Shown: positions 1 through 7,726 of the stretch, in pieces
How the letters are laid out: the number at the start of each line of letters is the position of its first letter
How positions within the stretch are numbered: the stretch's first letter is position 1
Source of the DNA: Hyphomicrobiales bacterium
GTDB taxonomy: Bacteria > Pseudomonadota > Alphaproteobacteria > Rhizobiales > Methyloligellaceae
NCBI GenBank assembly: GCA_021775555.1
Contig: JAJFHP010000035.1
Location: 1-40,339, forward strand
Length of the DNA: 40,339 bases
Reading direction: 5' to 3'
Program-made: the position numbers and the translations under genes
The notes under the pieces: model-generated
Database searches by the model: none
Told to the model about the DNA's origin: nothing
The model's input: the letters and a program-made list of their open reading frames with translations, nothing else

Positions 1-1270
1 CCTCATAGCGCTTTGACTGCACCTCCCGGGCGGCAATAACGCGTGCTCGAACAGCCTCGCTGCCTTCTGCCGCAGGCGGCATGATAAGGTCAGACGCGGT
101 CACCGTCGGAACCTCGATCTGCATATCAATCCGGTCGAGCAACGGGCCCGACACCCGCGCCTGATATCGGTCCGCACAGTTCTTGCCCTGGCGGCAGGCA
201 TAGCCCGGCTCGCCCGCACGCCCGCAGCGGCAAGGATTCATGGCCGCGATGAGCTGAATGCGAGAGGGATAGACGATGCGGTGGTTGGCGCGGGCAATGA
301 CGGTTTCGCCCGCCTCCAGCGGCTGGCGCAGCGCATCAAGCGCCTGAGGCGAGAATTCTGGCAATTCATCGAGAAACAGCACGCCGTGATGGGCCAGCGC
401 GGCTTCACCCGGCTTGGGTTTTGTGCCGCCACCGACGAGGGCGGCCATTGAAGCGGAATGATGGGGAGCACGAAATGGCCGCGCCCGTCCTGCCTGCCCG
501 TTAGAGAGAGCCCCGGCCATGGAATGCACCATGGATACTTCGAGCAACTCATGCGCCGTCAGGGGTGGCAGGATTGAAGGCAGCCGTCGCGCCAGCATGG
601 ACTTGCCCGCGCCCGGTGGCCCGATCATGAGAAAATTATGCCCGCCCGCCGCCGCCACCTCGAGCGCGCGCTTGGCGCTCTCCTGCCCCTTTATCTCAGA
701 TATATCTGGCAGCGCTTCCGGCTCCTCCTCAAGCGCGGGCTCGGGCCGGGGCAGTGTTTGCAGGCCCTTGAAATGATTGATGAGCGCTAGCAGGTTGGGC
801 GCGGCCAGCAAGTTCATGTCGGCGGATGCCCAGGCAGCCTCAGCGCCGCAGGTTTGCGGGCATATCAGCCCCTTGTCCTGCGCATTGGCGCCCATTGCGG
901 CCGGCAGAGCACCAGCCACCGACGTTATGGACCCGTCGAGGGACAACTCGCCAATGACGCAATACCCGGCCAACGCGTCAGGAGCCACAGCGCCACATGC
1001 CGCCATCAACCCGAGCGCGATGGGAAGATCGTAGTGGCTGCCTTCCTTGGGCAGGTCTGCGGGCGCCAGATTGACGGTGATATGCTTGGGCGGCAGGGCC
1101 AGCCCTATCGCTGCCAGTGCCCCGCGCACCCGCTCGCGGCTTTCGGCCACAGCCTTGTCGGGCAGGCCAACGAGGGTAAAGGCAGGCAACCCGGAAGTAA
1201 TCTGAACCTGAACATCAACAGGTTTTGCCTCGATACCCTCAAACGCGACCGTTGATACATGCGCATACAT
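1..1270 (-). CDS. YifB/ComM-family magnesium-chelatase-like AAA+ ATPase, 3' end cut by window edge
   Basis: The gene enters from its ATG at 1270 and runs off the left edge, so about 423 N-terminal residues are visible. The start MYAHVSTVAFEGIEAKPVDV is followed by the ChlI-type N-terminal domain (GLPAFTLVGLPDKAVAESRE, then INLAPADLPKEG after a Thr-Val, as in E. coli YifB). The AAA+ core has Walker A GPPGAGKS near 600-622, Walker B LFLDELPEF near 353-380, and the Cys-rich NPCRCG loop near 225-240. In the family, ComM is a hexameric helicase that extends branch migration during natural transformation, and most YifB proteins are otherwise uncharacterised. A purine-rich CAGGGGG lies upstream of the ATG. 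Downstream nested ATGs are out of frame, which fixes this start. The family identity is clear; a role in transformation here is inference. Confidence 0.95.
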   Translation of the reverse strand, partial: MYAHVSTVAFEGIEAKPVDVQVQITSGLPAFTLVGLPDKAVAESRERVRGALAAIGLALPPKHITVNLAPADLPKEGSHYDLPIALGLMAACGAVAPDALAGYCVIGELSLDGSITSVAGALPAAMGANAQDKGLICPQTCGAEAAWASADMNLLAAPNLLALINHFKGLQTLPRPEPALEEEPEALPDISEIKGQESAKRALEVAAAGGHNFLMIGPPGAGKSMLARRLPSILPPLTAHELLEVSMVHSMAGALSNGQAGRARPFRAPHHSASMAALVGGGTKPKPGEAALAHHGVLFLDELPEFSPQALDALRQPLEAGETVIARANHRIVYPSRIQLIAAMNPCRCGRAGEPGYACRQGKNCADRYQARVSGPLLDRIDMQIEVPTVTASDLIMPPAAEGSEAVRARVIAAREVQSKRYE

Positions 1271-1481
1271 TCAAGTGTGCCCCCTGAAACTTGCCAATGA
1301 GTGTAGCAGAGGGTTGGAATACTAACAAGAACATAATAGGAACATGCCGTTTGGATGAAAAAAAGTACAAGAAATGGGTCCATGGCTTATGCAAAAATCA
1401 GTGGACTAATGTAATTACTCTCGTTCTGTTCCGCTCGAATTGAACGAATTTCCAGGTTTTACATCACAGCCAAGAGGGCAA

Positions 1482-1904
1482 ATGATCGAAAATCCGACAT
1501 ATCGGGGCGTAGTGCACCCTTGGCAGTGTGATCATATGGGACATCTGAACGTGATGTTCTATGTGAGCAAATTCGATGAAGCGTCGTGGAATTTCTTCTC
1601 CATGATCGGGTTGAGCGCGAAAAGCATGAGCAATGACCGCGCAGGCGTGGCGGCGGTGCAGCAGAATATCAGCTATGCGCGCGAGCTTTTTCCCGGAGAT
1701 ACGGTTGTCGTTCTCAGCAGGGTGCTCGAAGTGCGGGACAAGCTCATCCGCTTCGAGCACAAGATGAATTGCGGCGAAACCGGCGAGTTGTGCGCAACGA
1801 ATGAATTCACCGTGGTCTATATGGACCACAAGACGCGCAAGGCCTCACCCTTTCCCGATGATGTACGCGCAACGCTGCAACAGGAGCTTGATGGTCAGGG
1901 CTAG
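1482..1904 (+). CDS. Hotdog-fold acyl-CoA thioesterase (4HBT family)
   Basis: This 140-residue protein has the single-hotdog layout of small acyl-CoA thioesterases. The N-terminal motif HPWQCDHMGHLNVMFYVSKF resembles the Asp-containing active-site segment of YbgC/4HBT enzymes, followed by the long helix (DEASWNFFSMIG) and the strands ISYARELFPGD and FTVVYMD. I chose ATG 1482 because AGAGGG at 1473-1478 precedes it at normal spacing and the conserved domain begins a few residues later. An in-frame TTG at 1440 would add 14 unconserved residues. The predicted reaction is hydrolysis of a CoA thioester in the cytoplasm; chain length and substrate are unknown. It converges on a CoA-transferase gene across a long palindrome, so the two are not cotranscribed even though both handle CoA esters. 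Confidence 0.85.
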   Translation: MIENPTYRGVVHPWQCDHMGHLNVMFYVSKFDEASWNFFSMIGLSAKSMSNDRAGVAAVQQNISYARELFPGDTVVVLSRVLEVRDKLIRFEHKMNCGETGELCATNEFTVVYMDHKTRKASPFPDDVRATLQQELDGQG

Positions 1905-1934
1905 AAGCTTTCTTGTTTGGATGGAATCGCCAAG

Positions 1935-2003
1935 CCACCCGCTCCACCGGCCCAACCACCCATAAAGGTACCTTCGGGGTGGTTGGACCGGTGGAGCGGG
2001 TGG
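1935..2003. repeat. Long near-perfect palindrome between convergent genes
   Basis: Two 27-base arms (1935-1961 and 1977-2003) are reverse complements with a single mismatch. The spacer itself holds the palindrome AAGGTACCTT (1965-1974), so almost the whole 69 bases can fold into one hairpin or cruciform. It lies between the stop codons of the thioesterase (1904) and the CoA-transferase (2026). That position fits a bidirectional transcription end, but no T-run follows either arm. It may instead be a dispersed palindromic element. The arms are very GC-rich. Confidence 0.85.
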
Positions 2004-2025
2004 TGCAGTCAAAACGTGAAAGAGT

Positions 2026-3294
2026 CTAGCCGCCGACAACGCCCTCACCCCTCAAGCCGTCTATTTCCTCTTCCGACAGCCCCAGCTCTTCCCGAAGCAC
2101 TTGTGTGGTGTCCGCCCCCAGCGCCGGTGGGGCGCGCCGGGTCGTTGCAGGTGTGGCCGACATTTTAACCGGATAGCCCGCAACAGACACTTGCGTGCCA
2201 TCGGCGCGCTCCGGCGCCTGTACCAATTCGCGATGCTTGATCTGCGGGTTGGCGTAGACTTCATCAACGGCAAAGATCGGCCCGCAGGGCACGGTGGCCG
2301 CTTCAAGCGCGGCCAGCAGCTCATCACGGGTCCATTTGGCGATTGAATCTTCCAGCAGGACATCAAGCGGCGCACGGTTCTCAATGCGCGCGGTGTTTGT
2401 CTTGTAACGGAGATCGTCTGACAGCCCCTCGAGCCCCAGCACTTTGCAGGCGCGGGCGAACTGCGTGTCATTTCCGACGGCGAGGATCATAAAACCGTCC
2501 TGCGTCTCATAGGTCCGGTATGGCACGACAGCCGGGTGGGAGTTGCCGGTTCGCACCGGCACGATGCCGCCGGTGAGGTAGCTTGCGCCTTGGTTGGCGA
2601 GACCTGCCACTTGTGCTGCCAGCAGTGCGCAATCGAGATGCTGTCCCTCGCCGGTGCGCTCGCGGTGCACCAGCGCACCCAGGATTGCGGTCGATGCATA
2701 CATGCCGCCGAAAAGGTCCGAGATGGCGATGCCGACCCGCATCGGCCCGTCACCAGCTTCGCCATCAGGGCGGCCATTCAGGCTCATGACCCCGCCCATG
2801 CCCTGGATCACATAGTCATATCCCGGACGCGCGGCGTCAGGGCCGCTCTGCCCGAAGCCGGTGATCGAGCAGTAAATGACGGACGGGTTGGCGGCGGATA
2901 CGCTTTCATAATCAAGATCATATTTCTTCAAGCCCCCCAGCTTGAAATTCTCAATGATGACATCGGCCTTTTTCGCCAGTTGCCGTACAAGCTCCGCCCC
3001 GAGCTCACATGAAAAATCCACAACGACGGAACGCTTGTTGCGGTTGGCGGCGGTGTAATAGGACGCGTCACCAGGTGAGCCATCGGCGTTGGTCATGAAG
3101 GGCGGGCCCCAGACGCGCGTGTCGTCGCCGTGCCCCGGACGCTCCACCTTGATGACATCGGCGCCCATGTCTCCCAGCAGCTGCCCCGCCCACGGGCCGG
3201 CCAGCACTCGGCTCAAATCAAGCACACGGATATGCGACAGGGCGCCGGTCTGCTGTGTGCGTTCCGCGCCTGCAGTGTCTGGGTTGATTTTCAT
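2026..3294 (-). CDS. CoA-transferase family III (CaiB/BaiF/Frc type)
   Basis: This 422-residue protein has the usual length and motif order of class III CoA-transferases. The N-terminal IRVLDLSRVLAGPWAGQLLG and GADVIKVERPG form the Rossmann-like CoA-binding part. YCSITGFGQSGP follows, and then GIAISDLFGG, where Asp193 aligns with the catalytic Asp169 of formyl-CoA transferase. In the family the Asp carboxylate forms an anhydride and then a thioester with the acyl group during CoA transfer between two carboxylic acids. The acyl donor and acceptor cannot be assigned from sequence; annotation as formyl-CoA or carnitine CoA-transferase would be over-specific. No strong ribosome-binding site is visible before ATG 3294, but the conserved domain starts near residue 21, so this start is reasonable. 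The gene stands alone, with divergent and convergent neighbours. Confidence 0.93.
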   Translation of the reverse strand: MKINPDTAGAERTQQTGALSHIRVLDLSRVLAGPWAGQLLGDMGADVIKVERPGHGDDTRVWGPPFMTNADGSPGDASYYTAANRNKRSVVVDFSCELGAELVRQLAKKADVIIENFKLGGLKKYDLDYESVSAANPSVIYCSITGFGQSGPDAARPGYDYVIQGMGGVMSLNGRPDGEAGDGPMRVGIAISDLFGGMYASTAILGALVHRERTGEGQHLDCALLAAQVAGLANQGASYLTGGIVPVRTGNSHPAVVPYRTYETQDGFMILAVGNDTQFARACKVLGLEGLSDDLRYKTNTARIENRAPLDVLLEDSIAKWTRDELLAALEAATVPCGPIFAVDEVYANPQIKHRELVQAPERADGTQVSVAGYPVKMSATPATTRRAPPALGADTTQVLREELGLSEEEIDGLRGEGVVGG

Positions 3295-3365
3295 GGTGCT
3301 TGATCTATCTCATGGCGGGTCAATAGCTTATTGCACATTATACGCATCAATAGGAGAGGCCGGAA

Positions 3366-4004
3366 ATGAGCACCTCACCAAGCCGCAAAGCCTTTTACAC
3401 CCATCTCGCTGCCTATGTGGCAGTGAATGCGGTTCTGCTTGCGATCAATGCGACCCAGACGCCTGATCCGGGCGAGGCAAAGGAATGGTGGGCCATCTGG
3501 CCGCTTGCGGGCTGGGGCATCGGCATTGCTGCCCACGCGTTCGCCGAATGGGCTGAAAGCCGCTCAGGCGAGGGCCAGCTACTGGCTGACCCGGTCATCC
3601 GCGGCGTCGCGGTGCATCTGTTTGTCTATCTGGCGGTCAATGCGTTTCTCATTGTCATCAATGTGACGACCTCGCCGGAAAGCCTGTGGTCGGTCTGGCC
3701 GCTTCTGGGCTGGGGCCTTGGTCTGGCGGCACATGCCTGGCTCGCATACCGCGCGGTGCTGCGTAAGACCATGGAGCATTATGCGACCGAGCAGCAGGTT
3801 CTGACTGAAATGCAGCTTGAAGCCCAGGCCGCCGAGATCGCCGCCGCCATTGAGCAGCCGGTGAAGAAAAAGGCTCCTGCAGCACGCAAACGCCGCAAAC
3901 AGGCGGCTGCGAAGACGACGAAAAAAAGAGCTGCGAGAAAAGGGACTGTGACAAAGCGACCGGCGAAAAAGAAACCTGCAAAGCCAGCCCGCAAAAAGCG
4001 CTAG
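3366..4004 (+). CDS. Tandem 2TM-domain membrane protein with histone H1-like basic tail
   Basis: The 212-residue protein carries two copies of a two-helix membrane unit. The first (about 9-60) has FYTHLAAYVAVNAVLLAIN and WWAIWPLAGWGIGIAAHAF. The second (about 76-130) has VHLFVYLAVNAFLIVINVTT and LWSVWPLLGWGLGLAAHAWL. The copies match in spacing and in the W-x-x-WPLxGWGxGxAAHA signature typical of the 2TM domain. From about residue 165 the tail is almost only Lys, Arg, Ala, Pro and Thr (PVKKKAPAARKRRKQAA and PAKKKPAKPARKK), like histone H1 or AlgP tails. AGGAGAGG upstream supports ATG 3366. The function is unknown. The tail could bind nucleic acid or acidic lipid at the membrane face. 2TM domains are also fused to histidine kinases, but no kinase part is present here. 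Confidence 0.85.
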   Translation: MSTSPSRKAFYTHLAAYVAVNAVLLAINATQTPDPGEAKEWWAIWPLAGWGIGIAAHAFAEWAESRSGEGQLLADPVIRGVAVHLFVYLAVNAFLIVINVTTSPESLWSVWPLLGWGLGLAAHAWLAYRAVLRKTMEHYATEQQVLTEMQLEAQAAEIAAAIEQPVKKKAPAARKRRKQAAAKTTKKRAARKGTVTKRPAKKKPAKPARKKR

Positions 4005-4010
4005 CGCCTG

Positions 4011-4952
4011 CTACCCCGTCTTCTCGTCGATCACGTCCCAGATCATTGCGGCGATGTCGTTGCCGCCAAAGCGCTTCACTTCGCGGATGCCCGTGGGAGA
4101 TGTGACATTGATCTCGGTGAGATAGTCGCCGATCACGTCGATGCCGACAAAAATCAGTCCGCGTTCCTTCAGCTCCGGCCCCAGCCGCTCGCAAATCTCG
4201 TGATCGCGCGCGGTAAGGTCTACCGGTTTGGGCGTGCCGCCGATATGCATGTTGGAGCGGGTTTCATCCTGCGCCGGAACGCGGTTGATGGCGCCAGCCA
4301 GCTTGCCATCCACTAGGATGATGCGCTTGTCGCCCTCGCGCACCTGGGGCAAATATTGCTGCACCATGAAGGGCTCGCGCATCTTGAGCTGGAACAGCTC
4401 CACCAGCGAGGCCAGGTTGGTATCGTTTTTCTTCAGCATGAAGACAGCCTCGCCGCCATTGCCGTAAAGCGGCTTGATGATGATATCGTTATATTGCGCG
4501 CGAAACGCTTTCACGTCATCGAGTGAGCGCGTCACCATTGTCGGCGGCATCAGGTCGAGGAAATCCAGCACGAAGACTTTTTCCGGCGCGTTGCGTACAT
4601 GGCACGGATCGTTGACCACCAGCGTCTCGGGGTGAACGCGCTCAAGCAGATGGGTGGTGGTGATGTAGCTCATGTCGAAGGGAGGGTCCTGGCGCAATTG
4701 CACCACGTCCAGATCCCCCAGATCGACCGTCCGCGGATCAGTGAGCGTGTAATGATCGCCTTCGGCATCCTCCACTTTCAGCGTATGGCCATGCGCCATC
4801 AGCTCGCCATTGTGCAGGGCCAGATTTTGCGGTGTGTAGTAAAACAGGTCATGGCCGCGCGCCTGCGCTTCCAGCAGCAGCGCGAAGGTGGAATCGCCCT
4901 TGATGTCGATCCGTTCGATCGGGTCCATTTGAAATGCTACTTTTAGAGCCAT
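4011..4952 (-). CDS. gshB: Glutathione synthetase
   Basis: This 313-residue protein is full length for the bacterial enzyme, which joins gamma-glutamylcysteine and glycine with ATP to make glutathione. Visible features are the N-terminal [20 protein letters not shown] start, [19 protein letters not shown] in the substrate domain, the ATP-grasp segment [17 protein letters not shown], and the metal- and phosphate-binding [21 protein letters not shown] near the C-terminus. GGAGGGG lies just before ATG 4952. It is the last gene of a minus-strand run after rsmI and yraN, with a 51-base gap, and meets the tandem-2TM gene tail to tail. The nearby GST gene at 11036 would be a user of the product, but not in the same operon. 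Confidence 0.97.
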   Translation of the reverse strand: MALKVAFQMDPIERIDIKGDSTFALLLEAQARGHDLFYYTPQNLALHNGELMAHGHTLKVEDAEGDHYTLTDPRTVDLGDLDVVQLRQDPPFDMSYITTTHLLERVHPETLVVNDPCHVRNAPEKVFVLDFLDLMPPTMVTRSLDDVKAFRAQYNDIIIKPLYGNGGEAVFMLKKNDTNLASLVELFQLKMREPFMVQQYLPQVREGDKRIILVDGKLAGAINRVPAQDETRSNMHIGGTPKPVDLTARDHEICERLGPELKERGLIFVGIDVIGDYLTEINVTSPTGIREVKRFGGNDIAAMIWDVIDEKTG

Positions 4953-5003
4953 CCGCCCCTCCGCTTGTTCTTATTCTGAAGCTGCTATGCGCGAGCGCCC
5001 GCG

Positions 5004-5366
5004 TCAAACCCGAAATGCTGACGCTATATGTCGCGGCCATGCCCAGGGAGCGACCAGAACGACATCAAAGGACATATCGAAATCCTGTGGTCCACCTTTA
5101 ATAGCCAGCCAATGTTCCGCCGCGCGGGCTATGCGTGCCTGCTGGTGGGGCGTTATTGACCAGGCGGCCTGGTCCACCGTTGACCTCGTTTTCACCTCCA
5201 CGAAAGCTATCCGTCTGCCGCGCCGGGCGATGAGATCAATTTCCCCGGCTCGAGAGCGGAACCGCCGCTCGAGAATCGAGTATCCCTTGATCTGCAGAAG
5301 GAGTGCTGCCAGCGTCTCGGCCCAATGACCCTTGCGCTCAGCCACCCGGCGCGCTGGAGTACTCAT
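5004..5366 (-). CDS. yraN: YraN/UPF0102 family endonuclease-like protein
   Basis: This 120-residue protein has the restriction-endonuclease-like core of UPF0102: RKGHWAETLAALLLQIKGY, then RSRAGEIDLIARRG and IAFVEVKTR. The GEIDLI...VEVKTR pair gives the Asp/Glu-x-Lys metal site of this nuclease fold. The cellular role of the family is not firmly established. Its start codon overlaps the end of rsmI by 4 bases, so the two are translationally coupled. The neighbourhood of rsmI, an LpoA-like protein and yraN parallels the E. coli yraL-yraM-yraN arrangement, which strengthens the assignment. Confidence 0.93.
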   Translation of the reverse strand: MSTPARRVAERKGHWAETLAALLLQIKGYSILERRFRSRAGEIDLIARRGRRIAFVEVKTRSTVDQAAWSITPHQQARIARAAEHWLAIKGGPQDFDMSFDVVLVAPWAWPRHIASAFRV

Positions 5367-6298
5367 TGATCTTTCACGGTCTTGTCCTTGAGCGCAAGCG
5401 CCAGCTGATAGACTCGCTTGCGCGGCACGCCCAGCATGTCGGTGACATCCTGAACGCCATCGCGAAAGCTGGACTCCCCGAGGGCTGCCTCCAGCCGGCT
5501 CACAATATCGGCGTCTGAAATCTTTGCAGGCGCGGCAGGACCCGCCAGCACAACGAATTCACCTTTCTCCCCGAGCGCATCAACAACCCCCGCCGCCAGT
5601 TCATCAAAAGACCCCCGCATGACGTTTTCATGCAGCTTGGTGAGTTCCTTGGCGATAGCGCCTTCGCGGTCGCCCAGGACCTCGCTCACATCCAGAAGCA
5701 TGGCCTGCACGCGTTGAGGTGCTTCGTAGAAAATGAGGGTTGCTGGAATATCGCTTAAGAGTTCAAGGCGTTTGCGCCGGGCAACCATCTTGGGCGGCAG
5801 AAACCCTTCGAAGAAAAACCGGTCGGTGGGGAGCCCTGAGGATGTTAATGCCGCCAGCAGCGCCGATGCTCCGGGGATGGCGTGGACATCGAGCCCGGCG
5901 TCACGCGCCTCGCGCACCAGCTTGTGGCCGGGGTCGGATATGAGCGGCGTGCCTGCATCTGAAATGAGCGCGACCGACTGTCCGGCACGCATGCGCGCCA
6001 ATATGCGCGGGCGCTCCCTGGCAGCATTGTGCTCGTGATAGGCATGCAACTCGCCTGAAATACCGTAATGGCCAAGCAGTTTGCGGCTATGGCGCGTGTC
6101 CTCGCAGAAAATCATGTCGGCGCGGGCGAGCGTGGCCAAGGCCCGTAGCGAAATGTCAGCCAGATTGCCAATCGGTGTTGAGACAAGGTACAAGCCCTCG
6201 CGAAGCGGCTTGGCCATTTCGCCCTCCAGTGCCGATGCCGCGCGGGAAAGCGCCGGGGCCGGTGCCGCCGAAGGGGAGGTGGGATCATCATGCGTCAT
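5363..6298 (-). CDS. rsmI: 16S rRNA (cytidine-1402 2'-O)-methyltransferase
   Basis: The 311-residue protein carries the RsmI signature: GLYLVSTPIGNLADISLRAL, IFCEDTRHSRKLLGHYGI, LISDAGTPLISDPGHKLV and a GASALLAALTSSGLPTDRFF segment. It uses S-adenosylmethionine to methylate the ribose of C1402 in the 30S decoding centre. I place the start at ATG 6298. A TTG three codons upstream (6307) is possible but less likely. The Ala/Pro-rich first 30 residues are a poorly conserved leader. It is transcribed away from the LpoA-like gene from a shared 189-base promoter region, and it overlaps yraN by 4 bases. Confidence 0.96.
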   Translation of the reverse strand: MTHDDPTSPSAAPAPALSRAASALEGEMAKPLREGLYLVSTPIGNLADISLRALATLARADMIFCEDTRHSRKLLGHYGISGELHAYHEHNAARERPRILARMRAGQSVALISDAGTPLISDPGHKLVREARDAGLDVHAIPGASALLAALTSSGLPTDRFFFEGFLPPKMVARRKRLELLSDIPATLIFYEAPQRVQAMLLDVSEVLGDREGAIAKELTKLHENVMRGSFDELAAGVVDALGEKGEFVVLAGPAAPAKISDADIVSRLEAALGESSFRDGVQDVTDMLGVPRKRVYQLALALKDKTVKDQ

Positions 6299-6487
6299 GG
6301 AGACCAAAACCTAGGCGATGAATGGCGCGGGCGTCCATCATGTTGATAAACAAATAATATGACAGCTGAATTGTAGATGACCTTTCCCGAAACCCTGCGT
6401 AGACTGATCGCTCTTTTGCGTCACAATGACCTATTATAGGTTATTTCGGCATATGCCAGTGCCGCGTTTCTCAATTGAAAGGCCCTC

Positions 6488-7723
6488 ATGGGTTCGACCC
6501 TTTCCACCGATATGCCGTATGGGCTGATAAGGCGCGCGCTGCTGCTGTGCGCCGTCGGTATTCTGGTTGCTGCCTGCGCCAGCGGGGGTTCGCGCCGGGG
6601 CCAGGTGTCCGGCGGGGCGAACCCTGTTGACCAGTTTGGCGGCGGACAGCCCGGCCAGCCACGCCCCACGGTCAAGGTGGCCCTTCTGCTGCCGTTGAGC
6701 GGTCCGGGCAGTGCCGCAAACATCGCCAAGGCGCTGAAGCAGGCCGGTGAGCTGGCTCTGTTTGATCTCGACAACCCGACCGTCACGCTCATGACCAAGG
6801 ACACACAAGGGACACCCGCAGGCGCCAAGGCCGCGGCCACGGCCGCCGTGCAGGCTGGTGCGGAGCTTATCGTCGGGCCGCTGTTTGCGAAATCGGTGAC
6901 GGCAGCGGCCACGGTCACCCGCGCTGCAAACGTGCCCATGGTGGCTTTTTCCTCCGACCAGACGGTCGCGGGCAATGGTGTTTACCTTCTCAGCTTTCTC
7001 GCCGGTCGCGATGTTCCGGCCATCGTCGCTTATGCCGTCAGCCAGGGGCGACGTAACTTTGCCGCGCTTGTACCCAAATCAGCCTATGGCAAGATTGCCG
7101 AGAGCGCGTTCCGCCGCGCAGTCGCGGCCCAGGGCGGCCAGCTGGTGACGGTTGAGCAGTTCCCGCTCGACGCCAACTCGATGCTGGAGCCGGCCAAGCG
7201 CATTTCCGCCTACACCAAGACGGACGACCCGTCCATTCCACCACGTGTCGATACGCTGTTCATTCCCGTCGGGCAGCAATCGCTCCCCACGGTCTCTGCC
7301 CTGATGCCCTATTTCGAAATTGACACGAAGAAGGTCAAGCTGATCGGTTCGGGTCTGTGGGACTATGCCAATGTGGGGCGCGAGAAGCCTCTCGTCGGGG
7401 GCTGGTTCCCCGCGCCCGACCCCAAGGGCTGGCGCGCCTTTACCCAGCGCTATGTCAAGGCTTACGAGAGAACACCACCGCGCCTCTCATCGCTGGCTTA
7501 TGACGCCGTGGGCATTGCGATTGCGCTTTCGCAAGGCAAGCCCGGACAGCGGTATACCGCCCAGCAACTGACGCGCGCGCGCGGTTTTGCCGGTGTTGAT
7601 GGCCTGTTCCGCCTACTCACAGATGGCACATCGGAACGCGGGCTTGCGATCCTCGAAGTGCAGAAATTCGGCGCTCGTGTCGTGCAACCCGCACCGCTCA
7701 GCTTTGGCCGGGCACAGTTTTAA
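6488..7723 (+). CDS. LpoA-like penicillin-binding protein activator lipoprotein (periplasmic-binding-protein fold)
   Basis: The 411-residue protein starts with a lipoprotein signal: RRALLLCAVGILVAACASGG, with lipobox VAAC and lipidated Cys30. After a Gly/Gln-rich linker comes a type I periplasmic binding fold: VKVALLLPLSGPGSAANIAK, then TKDTQGTPAGAKAAATAAVQ, GAELIVGPLF and VPMVAFSSDQTVAGNGVYLL. In gammaproteobacteria the related LpoA is an outer-membrane lipoprotein that activates PBP1A. Alphaproteobacterial members are annotated the same way by homology, and some could be amino-acid-binding-like proteins. GAAAGG lies a few bases before ATG 6488. An in-frame ATG at 6512 would also keep the signal peptide. 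The divergent rsmI-yraN pair supports the LpoA reading by conserved neighbourhood. Confidence 0.85.
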   Translation: MGSTLSTDMPYGLIRRALLLCAVGILVAACASGGSRRGQVSGGANPVDQFGGGQPGQPRPTVKVALLLPLSGPGSAANIAKALKQAGELALFDLDNPTVTLMTKDTQGTPAGAKAAATAAVQAGAELIVGPLFAKSVTAAATVTRAANVPMVAFSSDQTVAGNGVYLLSFLAGRDVPAIVAYAVSQGRRNFAALVPKSAYGKIAESAFRRAVAAQGGQLVTVEQFPLDANSMLEPAKRISAYTKTDDPSIPPRVDTLFIPVGQQSLPTVSALMPYFEIDTKKVKLIGSGLWDYANVGREKPLVGGWFPAPDPKGWRAFTQRYVKAYERTPPRLSSLAYDAVGIAIALSQGKPGQRYTAQQLTRARGFAGVDGLFRLLTDGTSERGLAILEVQKFGARVVQPAPLSFGRAQF

Positions 7724-7726
7724 CCC

